Below, in pieces: positions 56,609 to 64,000 of a DNA stretch of 64,000 nt. This stretch comes from Xenorhabdus yunnanensis (GTDB lineage: Bacteria > Pseudomonadota > Gammaproteobacteria > Enterobacterales > Enterobacteriaceae), in assembly GCF_028598805.1 (NCBI RefSeq), contig NZ_JAQRFI010000010.1, positions 1 through 64,000 of the forward strand, given 5' to 3'. The translations under genes were made by a program, and so were the position numbers. Below the pieces are notes generated by a model. It did no database searches, was not told the origin of the DNA, and saw only the letters and a program-made list of their open reading frames with translations. Each line of letters starts with the position of its first letter. Position 1 is the first letter of the stretch.

Positions 56609-58012
56609 ATGGCTAAAAGAATCGTAGAACCGTTCCGCATTAAAATGGTAGAAAATATCCGTATTCCATCAAGAGAAGAGCGTGAAGCCGCATTAAAAGA
56701 AGCCGGTTATAATCCATTTTTACTTCCTAGCAGTGCGGTATATATTGATTTATTAACCGATTCCGGCACAAATGCGATGAGTGACCAGCAATGGGCTGCG
56801 ATGATGACGGGTGATGAAGCTTATGCGGGTTCCAGAAATTATTACGATTTAAAAGATAAGGTAAAAGAATTATTTGATTACGATTATGTAATTCCCGCTC
56901 ATCAGGGACGTGGAGCGGAAAATATTCTTTTTCCAATATTGTTAAAGACAAAACAACAAGAAGGTAAAGCAAAAAATCCCGTTTTTATTTCTAATTTCCA
57001 CTTTGATACAACCGCTGCACACGTAGAATTAAATGGTTGTAAGGCAATTAACATTGTCACTGAAAAAGCATTTGACTCTGAAAATTATTATGATTGGAAA
57101 GGCGATTTTGATATTGAAAAATTAAAGGCCATTATTGCTGAACACGGTGAAGATAATGTGGTTGCCATTGTATCAACGGTGACTTGTAATAGTGCAGGAG
57201 GTCAACCGATCGCAATGAGTAATTTAAAAGAAATCTATGAAATAGCCAAACAACATAATATTTTTGTAGTCATGGATTCTGCCCGTTTCTGTGAAAACGC
57301 CTATTTTATTAAAGAGCGCGATCCTCAATATAAAAACGCAACAATTAAAGAAATTATTCTTGATATGTACAAATATGCTGATGCATTAACCATGTCGGCG
57401 AAAAAAGATCCATTACTAAACATCGGCGGATTGGTATGTATTAAAAATGATGAAAATATCTTTACTTTAGCAAGACAACGTTGTGTTCCTATGGAAGGAT
57501 TTGTCACCTACGGTGGACTCGCTGGGCGTGATATGGCAGCAATGGTTCAAGGATTAGAAGAAGGAACGAAGGAAGAATATCTGCATTATCGTATCGGTCA
57601 GGTGAAATATTTGGGAGATCGCCTGCGGGAAGAAGGCATTCCTATTCAGTATCCTACTGGAGGACATGCTGTTTTTGTCGATTGTAAAAAATTAGTTCCC
57701 CATATTCCCGGAGATCAGTTCCCTGCACAGGCTATTATTAATGCACTTTATCTGGAATCAGGTGTGCGTGCGGTAGAAATTGGCTCGTTTCTTTTAGGGC
57801 GTGATCCGACAACAGGAAAACAGAAACATTCTAATATGGAGTTTATGCGTCTGACTATTGCTCGTCGGGTATATACCAATGACCATATGGATTATATTGC
57901 AGATGCGTTAATTGGTCTGAAGGATAAATTCCAATCCCTTAAAGGGCTTGAGTTTGAATATGAGCCTCCGGTATTAAGACACTTTACGGCCAGATTAAAG
58001 CCTATCAAATAA
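56609..58012 (+). CDS. tnaA: Tryptophanase
   Basis: PLP-dependent beta-eliminase that converts L-tryptophan to indole, pyruvate and ammonia. 467 residues and, from memory, close to the Proteus vulgaris enzyme ([36 protein letters not shown]). The PLP lysine lies in [22 protein letters not shown] and [12 protein letters not shown] are further active-site segments. The related tyrosine phenol-lyase differs at several of these positions, so tryptophanase is preferred. Preceded by tnaC and followed by a broken permease gene. Indole production is predicted. Confidence 0.93.
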   Translation: MAKRIVEPFRIKMVENIRIPSREEREAALKEAGYNPFLLPSSAVYIDLLTDSGTNAMSDQQWAAMMTGDEAYAGSRNYYDLKDKVKELFDYDYVIPAHQGRGAENILFPILLKTKQQEGKAKNPVFISNFHFDTTAAHVELNGCKAINIVTEKAFDSENYYDWKGDFDIEKLKAIIAEHGEDNVVAIVSTVTCNSAGGQPIAMSNLKEIYEIAKQHNIFVVMDSARFCENAYFIKERDPQYKNATIKEIILDMYKYADALTMSAKKDPLLNIGGLVCIKNDENIFTLARQRCVPMEGFVTYGGLAGRDMAAMVQGLEEGTKEEYLHYRIGQVKYLGDRLREEGIPIQYPTGGHAVFVDCKKLVPHIPGDQFPAQAIINALYLESGVRAVEIGSFLLGRDPTTGKQKHSNMEFMRLTIARRVYTNDHMDYIADALIGLKDKFQSLKGLEFEYEPPVLRHFTARLKPIK

Positions 58013-58026
58013 CCATTATTAATAAC

Positions 58027-58049
58027 GGCTCTCGTGCAATACGAGAGCC
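58027..58049 (+). terminator. Hairpin between tnaA and tnaB
   Basis: A 9-bp perfect stem (GGCTCTCGT at 58027-58035, ACGAGAGCC at 58041-58049) with a 5-base loop and TTATCCTTATT after it. It may act as a partial terminator or mRNA stabiliser inside the operon. Confidence 0.6.
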
Positions 58050-58077
58050 TTATCCTTATTCTATTAAGGAAATAACA

Positions 58078-58541
58078 ATGAGCCATTTAATTAATAAAGA
58101 ACCCTCAATTACTGTAGGAGGTTTTGTACTGGGTGGTGCAATGATAGGGGCCGGAATGGGTTCTCAATCAGTGCGGTCTTTTGCTCATTTTTAGGCGTCG
58201 CAATTGGTTTATTTGACTATATATTATCCACGTTTAATTTTAAGGATAATTCTGACGGGAGATTGAAATCAGCACTGATTTGTTTTGCTCCTCCACTATT
58301 GTTATGTATGTTTTTTCCAAACGGATTTTTAATTGCTATTGCGTATGCTGGTATGGCCGCTTGCATTTGGGCGATTATCTGTCCGGCAGTGATGGCTTTA
58401 AAAGTCCGAAAAAAATTTCCTGAGTCTGGTTTTACAGTATGGGGTGGTAAGGGATTAATTTATACAGTCATTGCATTTGGTATATTCGGTATCATTTGCC
58501 AATTATTGGCACAGTTTAATTTATTACCTATCTACCGCTGA
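58078..58541 (+). pseudogene. tnaB: Tryptophan permease TnaB, internally deleted
   Basis: ATG 58078 behind AAGGA begins MSHLINKEPSITVGGFVLGG followed by AMIGAGM, the N-terminus of the Mtr/TnaB/TyrP permease family. After that the frame hits TAG at 58192-58194. From about 58182 another frame carries the C-terminus: FLGVAIGLFDYILSTFNFKD, later ICFAPPLLLCMFFPNGFL and NLLPIYR at 58541. The middle (about 270 residues of an expected 415) is missing and the frame is shifted. The product cannot be a transporter; tryptophan uptake must rely on another gene. Confidence 0.88.
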
Positions 58542-58749
58542 TTGGCTGCTGTAACTTTCATGTTAGTCAACGTGGTCTGATTTGAATTAAAAATCAAGCA
58601 TCTTCAATAAGAATTGATATAAACAGGATCTGAATGCACAAGAATTTTCCCCGGAAAACCGGACGATAGATGCGTTATTTATTTCTCCCTTTGGGTTTAA
58701 AACCGTGTTCGAAAAGTAACGATAAAACCGAACTGACAGGAAAGTTTAG

Positions 58750-58941
58750 ATTTTATCAATAAGTTACCTATCTGGTTTTGCAAAGACTGATTTCTACGAA
58801 AGTGGACATTTTGCTGGTATGGCGCGCGTGTTGGGTATTGCTGTTGCTGTCTTTCTTGCCTGGCGAAAAATGCCATTGATTGTGGTGATTTTAGTTGCAG
58901 AAATTGTAACGGCGCTACTACGCTACGCAGGAATAAGTTAA
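58750..58941 (+). pseudogene. Membrane protein fragment, AzlD-like C-terminus
   Basis: A 63-codon open frame without start (after a TAG at 58747-58749) ends with TAA at 58939-58941. The last 45 residues are hydrophobic: MARVLGIAVAVFLAWRKMPL, then IVVILVAEIVTALLRYAGIS, resembling the C-terminal helices of AzlD, the small subunit of branched-chain amino acid exporters. The azlC partner and the N-terminus are missing. Probably a decayed gene; the family assignment is tentative. Confidence 0.45.
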
Positions 58942-59259
58942 AAAAATATTGTTGGACATCCATATAGTGTCGTTGTGCCAAAACCAAATAGCTGCATTCA
59001 TTTTACTGGATGTCCACCATTAGAGATAAATCATCACGAATAGTAAAACTCTCAACATTGATTTAGCAAAATCCGTCACCCTGCATCCATCTATCTATCT
59101 TGCAACTCTGCCAAACCCCAAATTTAAATCAGTCCTTTTACAAAAATTTAAATTAAATGTGAGATTATGCAACCGCAATATAATACCTAGCTGGGTATTA
59201 ATAGCACAAAACATAAACAAGCATGCAACACAAAGAAGAGCGACAAAGGAATTACCCAA
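58942..59259. other. Spacer with no recognised gene
   Basis: AT-rich DNA between the AzlD-like remnant and a small ORF. No ORF or strong hairpin was found that I trust. Confidence 0.4.
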
Positions 59260-59421
59260 ATGAGTAATAATAAGATCCATAGCGATCATAACGCCCTCCC
59301 ACCTGCCATTCTGAAAGCCAGAAAGCTAATAAAATGGATTCTGATTGGTTTTCCGGTAACGTTTTTTGGGTTACTGCTGCTACAGTCTGCTATCAACATA
59401 TCCCCGCCACCGAACTGTTAA
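59260..59421 (+). CDS. Small putative membrane protein, 53 residues
   Basis: ATG 59260 follows AAAGGA with 10-base spacing. The protein has a polar, basic first half (MSNNKIHSDHNALPPAILKA) and one membrane helix (about 26-45, WILIGFPVTFFGLLLLQSAI). No family recognised. It lies in decayed DNA, so it could itself be a remnant. Confidence 0.4.
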   Translation: MSNNKIHSDHNALPPAILKARKLIKWILIGFPVTFFGLLLLQSAINISPPPNC

Positions 59422-59863
59422 ATAATCCAATGGAGATCCTCTTCTAATTATAGATTACATTGTTAGCCCAATGCCTTACGATTCAGTCGATTATGTAAAT
59501 TCAAATTTTCACGTTCAACTAGAGAACCGTTAATGGTCAGATTATCCGATTGCCTCAATTCTGGAATAGCTGATAGATAGACCTCAATGGGAATTTATTG
59601 TTTATAAACAAGTAATTATATTTACATGGAGATATTGAATCCATTCTACTTATTAAAAGAACCATTTGAAAAAGTAAGATTTATTGAATAAGATAGCGTG
59701 AGTGATTAGCCGTAATTTTTACGTAACTCAATCATTAATACGCACTCAGGTTGAGCAAAAAACACACTATCAGGAATAGGAAAATGGAAATGTCTGTTCC
59801 GTTCAAACGCTATCTATGGATTATGTTTTGGCGAACTATAGACATTGAAGTCGGGAGACAGCT
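59422..59863. other. Spacer with no recognised gene
   Basis: AT-rich stretch before the recombinase gene; it should hold its promoter. I see no attachment-site repeat or tRNA remnant. Confidence 0.35.
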
Positions 59864-60880
59864 TTGAACAACCATAATCAAAATAAAGATAACCACGAAA
59901 ATAACGGTGATAAAAAATCATTGACTGTACTGACCGACTCTCAACAAAAGCAGGGTATGTTGATGTCGTTAACTGCACCGGGAAAACGAATATACGACAA
60001 TCCTGCAATTGCATATCTTGTCAGCCTTGGTTCAAAACGTAGTCGCCAAACTATGAAATCTTTTCTGGATATCGTGGCAAAAATGTTGGGATACCAAAAT
60101 GTACAAGATTGCACTTGGCACGCACTTCGTCGTCATCATGTTCAAGCAATTATGGAAATGCTTTCAGATTCAGGTAAAGCACCCGCAACAATTAATACTT
60201 ATCTTTCTGCGTTGAAAGGTGTTGCATTGGAAGCATGGACAATGAAACAACTCGATACCGACTGTTTTCAGCATATAAAACAAGTGCGATCTGTCAGGGG
60301 AAATCGGTTGCCAAAAGGTAGGGCGCTTGAACGTTATGAAATAAAAACTTTATTTTTTACCTGTGAAAATGATATCAGCACAAAAGGATTACGTGATGCA
60401 GCTATCATTGGTGTGCTTGTTGGGTGTGGACTTCGTCGTTCAGAAATTGTTTCACTCGATATGAAACACATTATTCGTCGCGAGCAAGCGTTAAGAGTTA
60501 TGGGAAAAGGTAATAAAGAACGGTTGTCCTATATGCCGGAAGGAACATGGGAACGTTTAACTCGTTGGATAGATGAAGTACGCGGGGATCATTCAGGCCC
60601 ACTTTTTACCCGAATTCGTCGCCATGATGATGTAACCGATAACCGTTTGTCAGACCAAGCAATTTATCACATCCTTGAGTCACGCAGAATAGAAAGTGGG
60701 CTGGAAAAATTTGCGCCACATGATCTGCGCAGAACATTTGCATCAGCTATGTTGGACAATGGTGAAGATATCGTAACCGTCAAAGATGCGATGGGGCATT
60801 CAAGCATCACTACAACCCAGAAATATGATCGCCGCGGAGATGAACGTTTAAAGAACGCAGCCCGAAATCTCAATTTTTGA
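59864..60880 (+). CDS. Tyrosine recombinase/integrase
   Basis: A 338-residue site-specific recombinase with a SAM-like core-binding domain (about 45-140) and a C-terminal catalytic domain. The catalytic set is complete: R191 (GLRRSE), K215 (GKGNKE), H286 and R289 (HDLRR), H312 (GHSS) and nucleophile Y321 (QKYDRRGDE). It starts with TTG at 59864 behind GGGAGA. No excisionase, att repeats or phage genes are adjacent, so it is an orphan, more like XerC/D or an island relic. Its target is unknown. Confidence 0.9.
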   Translation: MNNHNQNKDNHENNGDKKSLTVLTDSQQKQGMLMSLTAPGKRIYDNPAIAYLVSLGSKRSRQTMKSFLDIVAKMLGYQNVQDCTWHALRRHHVQAIMEMLSDSGKAPATINTYLSALKGVALEAWTMKQLDTDCFQHIKQVRSVRGNRLPKGRALERYEIKTLFFTCENDISTKGLRDAAIIGVLVGCGLRRSEIVSLDMKHIIRREQALRVMGKGNKERLSYMPEGTWERLTRWIDEVRGDHSGPLFTRIRRHDDVTDNRLSDQAIYHILESRRIESGLEKFAPHDLRRTFASAMLDNGEDIVTVKDAMGHSSITTTQKYDRRGDERLKNAARNLNF

Positions 60881-60932
60881 TAAAGTAGATAGTCTCTATT
60901 TTACTAAAACAGAGAGCTTTTCTCATATATTC

Positions 60933-60961
60933 AAAAAAGCTCCTATATCAGGAGCTTTTTT
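60933..60961. terminator. Bidirectional terminator between the recombinase and uspE
   Basis: A 12-bp perfect stem (AAAAAAGCTCCT at 60933-60944 with AGGAGCTTTTTT at 60950-60961); the A and T tracts let it work in both directions. Confidence 0.92.
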
Positions 60962-61029
60962 AGTTAATATCCATCTATCATTTATCTATCAACAAGCTCT
61001 TATCACTTATTGATCAAAGTTAAACCCCG

Positions 61030-61974
61030 TCACTCTTCTTCTACCTTGATCGGGCAAACAAATCCATCAGGTTTTATAGCCAACAAATCACATTTAAGTC
61101 GATCGATAACATGTTCTGCTGTATTACCAAGAAATGCGGCTGACAGCCCAGTTCGGCCAAGAATGCCTAAAACAACTACACCTGCATTTAATTCATCACA
61201 TATCTCAGGAATTATTTTTTCTGGTACGCCTTCATGAACGTGGGTTTGCTTTTCATCGATATAAAATTTCTGCCGCAATTCTTTCATGGCGATCAAATGT
61301 TGACCGCGCAATGCCTGATTATACACATTAGGGTCAAAATCAGGCAGCTCAGTTGCTATGTTTAAAGGTGCGACCGGATACGCGCTGACAAGATGAATCA
61401 AGGGATCTTTTACAATTCGGTTGGCAAGGTCTTGCGTTTCACGTACTAATTTCAGATTCAGTTCATTATGGTAAGGTTCTTCATTGGATAAATTAACAGC
61501 AACAGCAGCAGAACCATTTTCTGGCCATACTTGATCTTTTACCATCCAGACCGGACAAGGACACTTACGTAATAGGTGCCAGTCAAGAGGAGTAAAAATC
61601 ATGGATTCCAACCGAGAGTGTTGATGTGCCATTTTCAATAATAAGTCATGATTTCCATTGATAATTTCTTGAATGATGGCTTCATAAGAACGGTTATTCC
61701 AAACCACTTTGATCTCAATATCAATGTCTGATTCGAGATAGTAATGGGCTTGCTGTTTTATCCAAGCGACTCGTTGGCCTATTACACCTTTTCGCATTGC
61801 ACTTCTTTCTTCCGGAGAAAGTAAAGTGGTCATTTCATATGAAAGGTCATAAATAGGTAAAAACGCTTTAATTCTCCCCCCATTACGTTGCACGATATAA
61901 ACTGCGCGCCTTAATGCGGGTTGATCATCCTGATTGGGATCAATTGCAACCAAGAGGTTTTGGTAGTTTGCCAT
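61030..61974 (-). CDS. uspE: Universal stress protein E
   Basis: Tandem universal stress protein with two UspA-like domains (about 1-150 and 160-305). The start is ATG 61974 ([20 protein letters not shown]) behind GAGGAA, as in E. coli; a 12-residue extension is unsupported. The C-terminal domain keeps an ATP-binding-like [18 protein letters not shown] motif (GILGRTG). UspE is linked to motility, aggregation and DNA-damage responses. It follows fnr on the same strand, as in E. coli. Confidence 0.95.
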   Translation of the reverse strand: MANYQNLLVAIDPNQDDQPALRRAVYIVQRNGGRIKAFLPIYDLSYEMTTLLSPEERSAMRKGVIGQRVAWIKQQAHYYLESDIDIEIKVVWNNRSYEAIIQEIINGNHDLLLKMAHQHSRLESMIFTPLDWHLLRKCPCPVWMVKDQVWPENGSAAVAVNLSNEEPYHNELNLKLVRETQDLANRIVKDPLIHLVSAYPVAPLNIATELPDFDPNVYNQALRGQHLIAMKELRQKFYIDEKQTHVHEGVPEKIIPEICDELNAGVVVLGILGRTGLSAAFLGNTAEHVIDRLKCDLLAIKPDGFVCPIKVEEE

Positions 61975-62102
61975 ATTGAGTTCCTCGCAGAGTCTGGATG
62001 CCTCTTTCATATAGAAAGATAAACCAATATAGACAACTATAACAGGCTAAAAGTATGCCAGATCAGCAAAATATAGTGATCTGGCTTAAAATTTAGCTAA
62101 CG

Positions 62103-62858
62103 CTAGCACACTTTAGCTGGAGACTTTCCGGCCAATTCAGTCAATTTATCCATATTTTCGACTGCGATATACTTACCTTTAACAGCCAAAATACCATTTT
62201 TCTGGAAACGGCCAAGTAGGCGGCTAATTGTTTCAACAGTCAAGCCTAAATAATTACCAATGTCGCCGCGTGTCATGGTAAGGCGGAATTCACGAGGCGA
62301 AAAACCACGCTGTGCAAAGCGGCGTGACAGATTGTAAATAAAGGCAGCCAGTCTTTCTTCAGCATTCTTTTTGGAGAGCAACAGTATCATTTCTTGGTCG
62401 CTTTTAATTTCTCCACTCATCAAACGCATCATCTGTTGGCGAAGATTAGGCATTTTCCCAGAAAGATCATCCAATGTTTCAAATGGGATTTCACATACCA
62501 TTGACGTTTCCAAAGCTTGGGCAAAGCTTGGATGTTCAGTATTTATGATGGCATCAAATCCAACTAAATCACCAGCAAGGTGAAAACCTGTAATTTGTTC
62601 GTCACCTTCTTCAGTAATAGTATAGCTTTTGATAGTCCCAGAGCGGATGGCATAGAGTGATTTCAGTGCATCACCAGCCTTAAATAACGTTTGTCCTTTC
62701 TGAATGGGTTTCTTACGCTCAATAATATTATCAAGCTGGTCAAGTTCATGTTCATTTAAGGTGAAAGGAATGCAAAGCTGGCTAATGCTACAATCTTGAC
62801 AGTGGATTGCACAACCACCAGATTGAATCCGACGAATAATATGTTTTTCCGGGATCAT
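62103..62858 (-). CDS. fnr: Fumarate and nitrate reduction regulator FNR
   Basis: Oxygen-sensing CRP-family regulator. Cluster cysteines are C20, C23, C29 and C122 (C16 is also present), holding the [4Fe-4S] cluster that allows DNA binding only without oxygen. The cyclic-nucleotide-like domain (about 30-150), dimerisation helix and C-terminal helix-turn-helix ([14 protein letters not shown]) are intact. 251 residues, near-identical to E. coli in the parts I can recall. It should control ldhA- and tna-type fermentative genes, but I did not find a convincing FNR box. Confidence 0.97.
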   Translation of the reverse strand: MIPEKHIIRRIQSGGCAIHCQDCSISQLCIPFTLNEHELDQLDNIIERKKPIQKGQTLFKAGDALKSLYAIRSGTIKSYTITEEGDEQITGFHLAGDLVGFDAIINTEHPSFAQALETSMVCEIPFETLDDLSGKMPNLRQQMMRLMSGEIKSDQEMILLLSKKNAEERLAAFIYNLSRRFAQRGFSPREFRLTMTRGDIGNYLGLTVETISRLLGRFQKNGILAVKGKYIAVENMDKLTELAGKSPAKVC

Positions 62859-63716
62859 AGAAGATGCTCATTAGAAGTGATTGATATGCGTAAATTTAAC
62901 ATATTTAGGTTGTTCTGATAAGAGCTAGGTATGTCCATTAATCTCGATATTTATCATCACTAGCGAAAAAGTGAAATTTTTTTGGGATTTATTTCGAATT
63001 TACATAACATCTTAGTTGCTCGATATAATATATTAAACAAAATAAAATTTAATTAATAATATATGGATTCAATAGGCGTAAGTGATTAAGAATTCTTTCA
63101 TGGTGATTATATATTATTGCAATAGCATTCTAAACTTACTTCCTCAAGAGAATAAGAGATAATCCATTGATTGAATATAAGAAATTTTATTCTGATTGGA
63201 GCATTTCCTATGCTCATTGCTGTGCTGAAGTGATCAACCGATATACATTTTTTATTATGTGAAAAGTATGATAAATAATTCATACTATCTTGATTGATTA
63301 TCCCACTTTTTTCGCTTTTAGTTCCGCATAACAGAAACTGTGACGTTGTCACAGTTTCTGTTATTCATGGAAATTCCCACCTTTATAGTTTTATAAAGAA
63401 ATATTTTCAGGTAAATACTATAAGATATTATTCTCATTTCTTTGTGGTAGCGCACAAATTTAAAGTTAACTATTAACTTATTATTAATATACTAAGAGCA
63501 ATGTTTTATATATATAAATAGATTGATTAGAAATATGTTGCAGAATGTTTTTTACGCAACGATCGAAAATCAAACAAAGTATTTTCAGTTAGTTATTGTG
63601 GGTGTTTTATCACCGTCGCAAGACATTCGCCATTAAAACAGAAAATAAAAACAAATTATTAATAAATTTTTTATTTACAACAAAAAACAAAGAATCAATT
63701 AAAAGGCTGTGTGATT
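62859..63716. other. 860-base intergenic region with a 17-bp perfect palindrome
   Basis: AT-rich DNA between fnr and a decarboxylase gene. Bases 63328-63344 (ATAACAGAAACTGTGAC) and 63348-63364 (GTCACAGTTTCTGTTAT) form a perfect inverted repeat around GTT. There is no T-run. No ORF worth calling was seen. The promoters of fnr and of the decarboxylase gene must lie here. Confidence 0.5.
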
Positions 63717-64000
63717 ATGACTAAACCATTTCATCCGAATTTAAATGTAGATGCGTTATTTTTGGGTCCAAAATCAGAGAACGCTGTTTTTTTTAGAGAG
63801 ATGATGGATTATGCGGTTAGCGAACATATGCATTGGCGCTCAGGTTTCCACCCTGAAGATACTACTTTAGTTACATCCGTTGATCGCTACGAACATAACT
63901 ATAGAGAAACACTTTATCGCACAGAAGGGATCTTAAACCAGCTATCTGCAAAATTGAAAAACACATCTATTCCTTTCTTTTCTCCTCGTTACCTCGGTCA
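63717..64000 (+). CDS. PLP-dependent amino acid decarboxylase, N-terminal part (cut by window end)
   Basis: ATG 63717 begins MTKPFHPNLNVDALFLGPKS, continuing DYAVSEHMHWRSGFHPEDT and SIPFFSPRYLG. This is the N-terminal pattern of the pyridoxal-dependent decarboxylase family that includes bacterial tyrosine and aromatic amino acid decarboxylases and PanP; it contains no PLP lysine because the window ends after 94 codons. AAAAGG precedes the ATG by 12-16 bases. Substrate cannot be told here; Xenorhabdus and Photorhabdus are known for aromatic amine-derived amides, so an aromatic amino acid is one possibility. Confidence 0.8.
   Translation, partial: MTKPFHPNLNVDALFLGPKSENAVFFREMMDYAVSEHMHWRSGFHPEDTTLVTSVDRYEHNYRETLYRTEGILNQLSAKLKNTSIPFFSPRYLG

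Noticed and set aside
56609-58012. Tyrosine phenol-lyase instead of tryptophanase
   Set aside because: The N-terminus and active-site segments resemble Proteus tryptophanase, and a TnaC leader precedes it.

Overview
The window is chromosomal DNA from a low-GC gammaproteobacterium of the Enterobacterales, most likely family Morganellaceae (Xenorhabdus/Photorhabdus or a close relative). The evidence is E. coli-like gene content and order over long stretches (aspS-nudB-yebC-ruvCAB-znuBCA-mepM-lpxM-pykA-hexR-zwf; yoaA-tsaB-yeaY-fadD-rnd-minEDC-ycgL-ycgMN; ydbH-ynbE-ydbL-azoR-hrpA; ydgI-ydgH-pntAB; uspE-fnr), AT-rich spacers, a Proteus vulgaris-type tryptophanase with its own leader peptide, and dispersed repeats of the kind I remember from Photorhabdus and Xenorhabdus. 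The genus is inferred, not proven.

Layout. 1-1670: a small unknown gene, an Ail/Lom-type outer-membrane protein, and a hairpin-rich stretch with no convincing gene. 1.67-16.9 kb: housekeeping genes for Asp-tRNA charging, folate and Holliday-junction processing, the Zur-controlled zinc importer znuABC, cell-envelope enzymes, and the HexR/zwf/pykA carbon block; edd-eda do not follow zwf. 17-24.8 kb: the mdtJI polyamine exporter with an MdtU-like leader ORF, ridA-type yoaB, the helicase yoaA, tsaB, a Slp-type lipoprotein and FadR-controlled fadD. 25-31 kb: rnd, the Min operon, ycgL, a lytic transglycosylase and ycgMN. 31-41.6 kb: a GhoS-like small protein, a 27-residue membrane peptide, ldhA, the YdbH/YnbE/YdbL envelope system, azoR and hrpA.

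41.6-49.2 kb is accessory: an IS200/IS605-like remnant, a frameshifted secreted toxin-like gene, two inverted IS5-type transposase scars flanking a small Cys-rich secreted protein, and a four-gene chaperone-usher fimbrial operon (subunit, chaperone, usher, adhesin). 49.3-55.4 kb is again conserved (ydgI, ydgH, pntAB). 55.4-60.9 kb is a rearranged region: a radical SAM/SPASM maturase gene in pieces on both strands, the tna operon (tnaC leader, intact tnaA, internally deleted tnaB), an azlD-like remnant, a small membrane ORF and a lone tyrosine recombinase. It ends with uspE, fnr, an 860-base spacer holding a 17-bp perfect palindrome, and the start of a PLP-dependent decarboxylase.

Regulation readable from the sequence: Zur box (znu), HexR box (zwf), FadR box (fadD), tnaC attenuation, a probable polyamine leader for mdtJI, and many intrinsic terminators. 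The most unusual signals are the broken radical SAM gene, recurrent 15-16 bp tandem duplications spanning stop codons (mepM, pykA, yoaA, azoR), the frameshifted toxin-like gene, and several unassigned small genes. I found no intact undescribed multi-gene system.
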